DNA of 22,872 nucleotides from Alphaproteobacteria bacterium (GTDB lineage: Bacteria > Pseudomonadota > Alphaproteobacteria > Rs-D84): NCBI GenBank assembly GCA_017642625.1, contig JAGCOQ010000084.1, forward strand, positions 1 to 22,872, read 5' to 3'. The notes under the pieces are model-generated. The model saw only the letters and a list, made by a program, of their open reading frames with translations, was not told the DNA's origin and did no database searches. Of the stretch, positions 14,990 through 22,872 are shown in pieces (position 1 is the first letter of the stretch; each line of letters begins with the position of its first letter). Both the position numbers and the translations under genes were made by a program.

Positions 14990-17877
14990 AAAGACTAACC
15001 TGTGCATTATTATCGGTATTGCTGATTACGCCATGTATGGCGAATGTGCACATAGATGCGGATACGGTTGTGGCGACGATTGGCGAATACTTTCCAGACA
15101 AGCAGACGGAATGCATGCGTGAATATAATGCCCAGGTAAAAGCGTCGGATGGTGCGGGGATATCTGCACAAAAGATATGGAATGTATGTGCGACTGGGGG
15201 GCTGGACATACAAAAGCCAGCTGACAAGAAAAGGTGTTTAGAGTTTGTAAATAAACTTGTTACGCAAGGGACGATAAAGTTTTATGAAACCTGTGGCAAA
15301 GATAGTGGTGTGGAAGGCGCGGTATGCGTGAAGGACTTCAAGGCATTGACAGTTAATATGCAACAGGCGCAAGGGTTATCGAAATTATACGCCCGTAATA
15401 AGAAACTGGATGCAGATGTGCAATGCCGGACACGTGTGCGTGTTGAAACCCAAACGACACATACAATCAATACGCATGCCATGGGAATGTCATCAACAAC
15501 AAACATTCCATATGTGCAGTGCACATCAAAGAACAAAAACCTGTTTTACGAGTTCCAGTTTAACAATGTTGATGGGAATATTGATGCGACGAACCACAGG
15601 AACTTTAAACTTGGGATATGCAAGGTATTTGGTTCTGAATACACCCAAAAAGACATGTATGGGTATAAATGGGATATCTGTTCGGATGTAAAAGACGAAG
15701 AAACCTGTGGCAAGATAGATGAGGTTGTTCGTGCTGGGAATGTTGGGTATGTGGCTTCGTGGGGACCTGCGGGGTATAAGTTAAGTGATCGTGGTTATCA
15801 AATTACATCCACATATTTACCATACTGTGTATTATCCGAAGATGTTATAAAAGATGCAGATGGCAGATTGGTGATTGAACGGACGGCATATGGTCTGGAT
15901 GGTCGAGTATTTTTGAATGCTGGCATACAACGCAAGGGATCAAAAGAGATAAAGCAACAGATACAAACGTATGTAGAGAATCAAATTGGAAAAGAGAATG
16001 TAAAAACGTTCAGTTGTGAAGATACGTATCACACAGTAAAACTTGCTGGGCGCAGTGGCAAAGACGATATGTTGCGGTGCACAGTTAACGGCAAGATAGT
16101 AGAGTTCTTCTTTGATGACCTGTCAGAAGCATGGCACACATACAACAAATCTGGTCGTGAAGCCATGAATTGCATAACATGGGGCGGAACATTTACAGGG
16201 CAGAAGTGCGTGGGATTAAACGAACAAATGTGCAATATGGTGCGTAATGCGACCGCTGAATCATGCCCAGAATGTAAAGAAATAAAATGGGATTCTTTGC
16301 GGGGGCTGTGCGAATTACCGTCAAGTGTGGATGCAACCAATTTAAGACGCGGATTGAATTATAGTGCAATCGTTGGCGGTGCTGTTGTTGGCGTTGTTGT
16401 GACGGTTGGGACACTGGGGGCGGCTTCGGCTGGTACAGTTATTGTGTTGGCGGGTTTAGGGATCGAGACGCTTGGGTCTGCAATAGAATTAAAAGCACAA
16501 CGTGATATTTACAAAACTGCGGACGAATTTTTTGAGAACTCTGCATATTGTAACGATAAATACTGTGCAGAGTATTTGATAATGGATTACCTGAAAACAA
16601 TGGCGAACCAGCAAAACGATCTGTCAGAGGCGGAATTGAACGCTGTGGATTCGGAATTGGCAAGATTGGCGGAATTAGTGCCAGATGATTCTGAACTTTA
16701 TAACATTTTTATAAATGGGTTTGATTTGGAAAGCAATGAAACGGGCGAATGGACGGATGCGCAAATTTGGCGCGCCGTTGGTATTGGTATGCAATCTGTT
16801 TCTGTATTAACCGGAATCGGTCGGTGGGTTGTTTCAAAATCACCGTTATTACAAAAGGGACTGCAAAAGACTTCATTGGTATTCAGCAAACGTTTACGTA
16901 AAGCCGCCCAAGTGGCACGTGCCAATTTTGTCGATTATGATAAATTGGATGATGTTGGCAAAGAATGGTATGCGCTGTGGAAACGGTATGCACCAAACAA
17001 CCAAACGTTTGACGAGTTCAAAGCCATGACAAATGGTGATTTGAATGAAATGAAACGTATGGCACAGGGTTGGGGTGATGCGGCAAAGGGAACGGTTTAT
17101 TCCACATATGATCCAGAGTTTGCGAGACTAGCCAAAGCGCAAGGAAATTCAAGAAGTTGGTTTAACGCAGAAGTTGAAATAAGACTGCAACGTTTTATGG
17201 ATAATGGTGGAACAGTAGATGACTTTTTTCAATCTGCTGAATATGATGAGTTGTTAGCAGAATACATGCAAAAAATAAAAAGTTTTAAAAATATACAGTG
17301 GAGAATTGCTGATGAATTCCAATTAAAGAATCTTGACAATGTTGTTGCGGAACGTGTAAAGATCTTTGATGATGTTATGGCCAGTAATCCCGATCTTCAG
17401 GCGAAATTGGAGCGGGGTGTTTGGCGCAGGTTAAGTAATGAAGAACGGACAGATGTTGCCCAACGAATAGTAGATGAATATGCGGCACGAATTGGTGCGC
17501 CATCAACAAAGGTTATCATTACAAAAGCGAGCGTTTGGAAGGGTGGAGAAGCTAATTTTGACGGAATAGTGCTTAATCAGTTGTATGTTAATGAAAGTCT
17601 TATAAAATCTATACTTACGCACGAATATGGACATGTCGTTGATCTTGTGGCACCTAACTTAGGGGCTTTGGGTGAACAATATGCGCAATTGGGGCGAAAG
17701 GTATATAACAGTTCTATGATTGACGGCTATCGGGTGGCGCTTACTGAACAAAGTTCTTTTGCAATTGGAAATGCAACGGATGCGGGTGGTTTTTTGGCGG
17801 ATGACGTTGCTGCCGTAGTTTTATCTGGCGGTGGTGAAATGCTTATCTGGTTCGGTGCTGCAGTTACAGACGATTAA
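14986..17877 (+). CDS. Large exported multidomain protein with a C-terminal HEYGH zinc-peptidase motif
   Basis: The ATG at 14986 overlaps the upstream stop by 4 bases; the open frame back to 14968 lies in the neighbour. The product has 963 residues. Residues 1-20 form a signal peptide (MKRLTCALLSVLLITPCMA). A cysteine-rich region of about 430 residues follows, with C-x2-C and similar pairs near its end (CNMVRNATAESCPECKE). A long Gly/Ala/Val hydrophobic stretch lies at about 456-497, and a weaker one at about 592-615. The last 270 residues are polar and contain LTHEYGHVVDLV, with HExxH at 879-883, the zinc-binding and catalytic motif of metallopeptidases, shortly after a KVIITKASVW strand. 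The layout (export signal, long cysteine-rich stalk, hydrophobic hairpin, C-terminal peptidase-like end) resembles secreted effectors or polymorphic toxins. That role is inference. The N-terminus (HIDADTVVATI) faintly resembles the 9004 and 10738 products. Confidence 0.75.
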   Translation: MKRLTCALLSVLLITPCMANVHIDADTVVATIGEYFPDKQTECMREYNAQVKASDGAGISAQKIWNVCATGGLDIQKPADKKRCLEFVNKLVTQGTIKFYETCGKDSGVEGAVCVKDFKALTVNMQQAQGLSKLYARNKKLDADVQCRTRVRVETQTTHTINTHAMGMSSTTNIPYVQCTSKNKNLFYEFQFNNVDGNIDATNHRNFKLGICKVFGSEYTQKDMYGYKWDICSDVKDEETCGKIDEVVRAGNVGYVASWGPAGYKLSDRGYQITSTYLPYCVLSEDVIKDADGRLVIERTAYGLDGRVFLNAGIQRKGSKEIKQQIQTYVENQIGKENVKTFSCEDTYHTVKLAGRSGKDDMLRCTVNGKIVEFFFDDLSEAWHTYNKSGREAMNCITWGGTFTGQKCVGLNEQMCNMVRNATAESCPECKEIKWDSLRGLCELPSSVDATNLRRGLNYSAIVGGAVVGVVVTVGTLGAASAGTVIVLAGLGIETLGSAIELKAQRDIYKTADEFFENSAYCNDKYCAEYLIMDYLKTMANQQNDLSEAELNAVDSELARLAELVPDDSELYNIFINGFDLESNETGEWTDAQIWRAVGIGMQSVSVLTGIGRWVVSKSPLLQKGLQKTSLVFSKRLRKAAQVARANFVDYDKLDDVGKEWYALWKRYAPNNQTFDEFKAMTNGDLNEMKRMAQGWGDAAKGTVYSTYDPEFARLAKAQGNSRSWFNAEVEIRLQRFMDNGGTVDDFFQSAEYDELLAEYMQKIKSFKNIQWRIADEFQLKNLDNVVAERVKIFDDVMASNPDLQAKLERGVWRRLSNEERTDVAQRIVDEYAARIGAPSTKVIITKASVWKGGEANFDGIVLNQLYVNESLIKSILTHEYGHVVDLVAPNLGALGEQYAQLGRKVYNSSMIDGYRVALTEQSSFAIGNATDAGGFLADDVAAVVLSGGGEMLIWFGAAVTDD

Positions 17878-17928
17878 AACAATCAATTCGTTTCCCTGTT
17901 TGTGATTCTTTATGGGATTTTTATTATC

Positions 17929-17957
17929 TTGCACGGGGGCATTTGCAGTGCTATGAT
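17929..17957 (+). promoter_or_regulatory. Sigma70-type promoter of fabI
   Basis: TTGCAC (17929-17934), a 17-base spacer and TATGAT (17952-17957), each 5 of 6 to consensus. Transcription would start near 17964, about 22 bases before the fabI ATG, and probably continues into ligA. Confidence 0.75.
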
Positions 17958-17985
17958 TTCACATGTAAGCCAAAAGGATAAAGTT

Positions 17986-18801
17986 ATGTTATTAAAAGGC
18001 AAAAAGATACTTATTACCGGCGTCGCAAATGATATGTCTATGGCGTGGGCAATCGCGCGTCGTGCGCATGAAAATGGTGCAGAAATTGCCATGCCGTATG
18101 CTATGCCAAATTTGGAAAAGCGGGTGCGTCCGTTGGCGGAATCTATTGACGCAAAATTCGTTATGGAATGCAATGTCCAAAACGATGAACAAATGGATGC
18201 GCTGTTTGCTAAAATCAAACGCGAATGGGGATATTTGGATGGCGTTCTGCACGCGATTGCGTTTTCGGACAAGAATGAGTTAAAGGGTCGCTATGCCGAT
18301 ACCACGCGCGACAATTTCAAAAACACGATGGACATTTCCGTTTATTCGTTGGTTGACTTGACACGTCGTGCGGCACCCTTGATGAAAAAGGGTGGGTCTG
18401 TGATTGCGCTTACATACTATGGCGGGGAAAAGTCCGTTCCGAATTACAATGTAATGGGTGTGGCGAAATCTGCGCTGGAAAGTTCTGTGCGTTATTTGGC
18501 GGCGGATCTGGGGCGCGATAAAATTCGTGTAAATGCGATTTCCGCGGGTCCGATTTTAACACTGGCGTCAAGCGGTGTTGGTGGTATGAAGGGGCTGTTG
18601 CGCCTTAACGCAGAACAAACGCCACTGCGTCGTAATATGACGTTGGATGATGTTTCGGGCGCGGCACTGTATTTGTTCAGTGATTTGGCATCTGGTGTCA
18701 CTGGTGAAACACACCATGTCGATTGTGGGTATAATTCAACCGGCATGATTCCAAGCGAACTGAAAGAAATATTATTGAAACAGTTGGATTCAGATAAATA
18801 A
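17986..18801 (+). CDS. fabI: Enoyl-[acyl-carrier-protein] reductase (NADH)
   Basis: It catalyses the last reduction step of each fatty-acid elongation cycle in the cytoplasm, trans-2-enoyl-ACP to acyl-ACP. The start at 17986 is chosen because AAGGATAAAGTT gives a ribosome site and the family begins with this MLLKGKKILITGVAND nucleotide-binding strand; the longer open frame overlaps the promoter. The 271 residues match the usual FabI length. The catalytic set is present: Tyr144 in LTYYGGE, Tyr154 and Lys161 in NYNVMGVAK. NAD binding is shown by TGVANDMSMAWAIA and the HAIAF loop. In that loop Ala92 occupies the position of E. coli Gly93, a triclosan-contact residue. It is followed after 3 bases by ligA, so they form an operon. 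Confidence 0.95.
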   Translation: MLLKGKKILITGVANDMSMAWAIARRAHENGAEIAMPYAMPNLEKRVRPLAESIDAKFVMECNVQNDEQMDALFAKIKREWGYLDGVLHAIAFSDKNELKGRYADTTRDNFKNTMDISVYSLVDLTRRAAPLMKKGGSVIALTYYGGEKSVPNYNVMGVAKSALESSVRYLAADLGRDKIRVNAISAGPILTLASSGVGGMKGLLRLNAEQTPLRRNMTLDDVSGAALYLFSDLASGVTGETHHVDCGYNSTGMIPSELKEILLKQLDSDK

Positions 18802-20808
<2,007 letters not shown>

Positions 20809-20814
20809 AATACT

Positions 20815-21414
20815 TTATCTGTCGTCTCGGCCGTTTCTAAGATTTTTATTTTTTCTGCGACTTTTTTCAATTATCGCATTCATGGTTTTGATAGATTCTA
20901 GTTCTTCTTGACTTATTATATCAATTACTTCATATGGTCGGTCTTTGATGCTGGGCAGTACATGAAAAACATTTTGACCTATTTTAACGGGTTGCTGCAG
21001 CATTCGTTGGAAATCGCCTTTTACAGATCTGCAACGTGGTTCAAAAATATGATATTGTCCATCAGACATTTTAACCGCTGGAACGACATGTCCGTCATTG
21101 CTTTTTCCTGCATTCAAACATTCAACGTCTGTTGTTATAATCGCTTTTAAGTCCAGCCCTTTATTGCGTGCAGCATAAAGAAAAACCTTAGTCATGCCTG
21201 TGCAAGACATAAAATCGCCAAGTTTTTGTTCATATATTTCTTTGCCAGATATACTGAAACGCCCATCTTCAGCGGATACTCCTCGTTCTCTTATCAATTG
21301 CATTCCAAGATTGGCTTTTTGCATCGGTGACAAATGACGAAAAATTCCATTTTTCTCATCATGAATATCGTCTAATACTTCTTGTAAAGATTTTAATATT
21401 TGTGCGTCTGTCAT
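20815..21414 (-). CDS. Transglutaminase-like (Cys-His-Asp/Glu) small protein, hypothetical
   Basis: The ATG at 21414 has AAGG 6 bases upstream; a TTG at 21420 is less likely. The 199 residues have no signal peptide. The middle shows a pattern like the transglutaminase-like/papain fold: Cys71 at the start of a helix (SCTGMTKVFLYAARNKGL), His109 in a strand (DGHVVPAVKMSDG) and Glu125 in YHIFEPR. In that family these three positions are the catalytic triad, with Asp more usual at the last. A basic tail ends the protein. The family call is by pattern and moderate. It lies 23 bases downstream of bamA and may be cotranscribed with it, which is not a usual bamA neighbour. It converges on ligA. It may be an intracellular peptidase or amidase-type enzyme; the function is unknown. 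Confidence 0.6.
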   Translation of the reverse strand: MTDAQILKSLQEVLDDIHDEKNGIFRHLSPMQKANLGMQLIRERGVSAEDGRFSISGKEIYEQKLGDFMSCTGMTKVFLYAARNKGLDLKAIITTDVECLNAGKSNDGHVVPAVKMSDGQYHIFEPRCRSVKGDFQRMLQQPVKIGQNVFHVLPSIKDRPYEVIDIISQEELESIKTMNAIIEKSRRKNKNLRNGRDDR

Positions 21415-21437
21415 TAGCAACCTTAGACCAGATGTTT

Positions 21438-22872
21438 TTAAAACTGTGTTTCAAATGATAACAAGAAACGGCGTTCGCGGTCGTATTTGTTCATCTTTAA
21501 TGGCCAGCCCCAACTGAAGTTCATTGGTCCCATTGGGGTGTTCCAATAAACACCGAAACCCGCCGATGTGCGCCAATCAGAATCAATCAAGTTATCACGC
21601 CCCGCAAATGTGTCTTCTTCGTGTGGTGGTTTGCCCAAAATACCATAGTCCATGAATATGAACCCTTTGACCTGATATTCATCAGGGATAAATACAGGGA
21701 AGTTTAATTGGGTTGAACCATTGACTTTCCATAAACCACCCAACGCATAAGAGCGGTAATACCAGTTGCGTGAACCAACACCGGCAATATCAAACCCGCG
21801 CAAACTTTCGCCACCAAGGAAGTAGCGATAAACACGTGATATATAGTCATCTTTGGCCAATGGTTGCAAATAACCGAAATCCAAAGAAGTCTTTAATTGC
21901 CAGCGGTCGTCCAAGAACTTTACCATGGCGGTAAAGTCGCCGGAATAGCGCATATATGTTTCCGTTCCGCCAAATCCAGTATATGCGATACCCAGATTAC
22001 CAACGATACCAGTGTGGGTATTCTGTTGGAAATTGGTGTTCAGGTTATAGTATTTGAAATTAGTTCCCAACGTGTAAAGTTGCGCATCACGCCAACCGCC
22101 AATCTGTAAATCATAGTTTTGGTCAAATGCCGCGGACAAACGCACCGTTTGCGACCAGTGATCCGTCAGTTTCCAACCCATACGTCCGGCGATTGTCAAA
22201 CTGTCGCGGTCATACCCAAACGAACCCAATGATGAATAGTTATACATGGTGTATGAAATATCGAACCCTGCGGACAACTGGCGATTAAACAAGAACGGTT
22301 CGGTAAAACTGAATAACGCTTGTTTCTGATATTGTGCGATGGAACCACGCAATTGAACAATCTGACCGCGTCCCATAAAGTTGCTTTCGGTAATACCAGC
22401 ATCAACCATGAAACCGTTAATGTTGGACCAACCAAAACCACCCGACAGTTCACCAGTCGGTTGTTCTTCTAACTTAATATCCAGATTCATCATGTTGGCA
22501 TCCGCCACGCGTGACGGCACCATTTGCACATCTTTGAAATAACGTGTCCGCATAAGGTTTTGACGACCTTCCTCTATCGTCTGTAATGAGAATGGGTCGC
22601 CTTCGCGCATAGGCAACATTTGTTCAATTACGGAATCAAAGGTGCGAACATTACCCAAAATGTTAATAGTGTTCAGGTAAATACGATTTGTTTTTTGAAT
22701 GCGGTATGTAATGTCAACGGTGTGATCCGCTTCGTTTTTAGTTGGCACCGGTTCAACATTGATAAAGGCATAGCCATAATCCGCGACCGCGCCACGCAGG
22801 GCAGAGATTGTTTCTTCGACCGCACTGGCATTATAGGTGTCGCGCTTGTCTGTCTTTAAAACTTTTTTCAAC
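21438..22872 (-). CDS. bamA: Outer-membrane protein assembly factor BamA (N-terminal part outside window)
   Basis: The right edge cuts the gene; 477 residues remain, starting inside a POTRA domain. The codon at the edge is TTG and is not a real start. Next comes the last POTRA domain (RIYLNTINILGNVRTFDSVIEQMLPMREGDPFS, ending with LMRTRYFKDVQMV), which contacts the lipoprotein partners of the Bam complex. The rest is a 16-strand type beta-barrel of the Omp85 family, with the conserved loop 6 motif in GGESLRGFD and the terminal aromatic beta-signal LSFETQF. BamA inserts beta-barrel proteins into the outer membrane and is essential in Gram-negative bacteria. Only about half of the protein is present. 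The small transglutaminase-like gene follows 23 bases downstream on the same strand. Confidence 0.95.
   Translation of the reverse strand, partial: LKKVLKTDKRDTYNASAVEETISALRGAVADYGYAFINVEPVPTKNEADHTVDITYRIQKTNRIYLNTINILGNVRTFDSVIEQMLPMREGDPFSLQTIEEGRQNLMRTRYFKDVQMVPSRVADANMMNLDIKLEEQPTGELSGGFGWSNINGFMVDAGITESNFMGRGQIVQLRGSIAQYQKQALFSFTEPFLFNRQLSAGFDISYTMYNYSSLGSFGYDRDSLTIAGRMGWKLTDHWSQTVRLSAAFDQNYDLQIGGWRDAQLYTLGTNFKYYNLNTNFQQNTHTGIVGNLGIAYTGFGGTETYMRYSGDFTAMVKFLDDRWQLKTSLDFGYLQPLAKDDYISRVYRYFLGGESLRGFDIAGVGSRNWYYRSYALGGLWKVNGSTQLNFPVFIPDEYQVKGFIFMDYGILGKPPHEEDTFAGRDNLIDSDWRTSAGFGVYWNTPMGPMNFSWGWPLKMNKYDRERRFLLSFETQF

Overview
The window looks like a chromosome segment of an alphaproteobacterium, probably a host- or gut-associated lineage with a fairly A+T-rich genome. 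The housekeeping genes on the right (fabI, ligA, bamA) and a small HTH protein that matches the N-terminus of alphaproteobacterial S24-type repressors point that way. The standard genetic code is used: TGA serves as a stop at several clear gene ends. The exact taxon cannot be read from the sequence alone.

Region 1 (1-5460) is an A+T-rich defence islet. It holds the C-terminal end of a probable helicase, translationally coupled by an ATGA overlap to a 1091-residue type IIG-like restriction-modification protein (N-terminal nuclease-like ExK, DPACGSG and NPPY methylase motifs, C-terminal target-recognition domain). Facing it tail to tail is a second, headless copy of the target-recognition domain on the minus strand, followed by a serine recombinase of the Mpi/Hin invertase class. 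A perfect 20-bp inverted repeat (3151-3170 and 4792-4811) lies in frame at codon 822 of the methylase and at the same peptide (MSVLIEQ) of the spare copy. Inversion of 3151-4811 would replace the C-terminal 270 residues with 300 different but homologous ones and keep the frame. This is a self-contained DNA-inversion switch for the specificity of a single-protein restriction-modification enzyme, and the most interesting element in the window.

Region 2 (5461-7984) holds a 330-bp non-coding stretch with hairpins and TGTGTAAW repeats, a tRNA-Asn(GTT), a strong terminator, and three small membrane-protein genes on the minus strand, including one DUF805 protein.

Region 3 (7985-17877) is accessory. 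It has an HTH-only regulator, a two-segment membrane protein and a set of exported proteins of two recurring families: cysteine-containing secreted proteins (9004, 10738, and the giant 14986 gene, which ends in an HEYGH zinc-peptidase motif) and glycine-zipper/coiled-coil exported proteins (9812 and 14051). Each glycine-zipper gene is coupled by a 4-bp ATGA overlap to a secreted protein. Both zipper genes are preceded by nearly the same 14-bp promoter-like box. A stand-alone class II aaRS-like enzyme (AsnRS/asparagine synthetase A-like) and an MFS transporter sit between the two pairs.

Region 4 (17878-22872) is core: fabI with a good sigma70-type promoter, ligA immediately after it, then convergent minus-strand genes, a transglutaminase-like small protein downstream of the bamA gene, which runs off the right edge.
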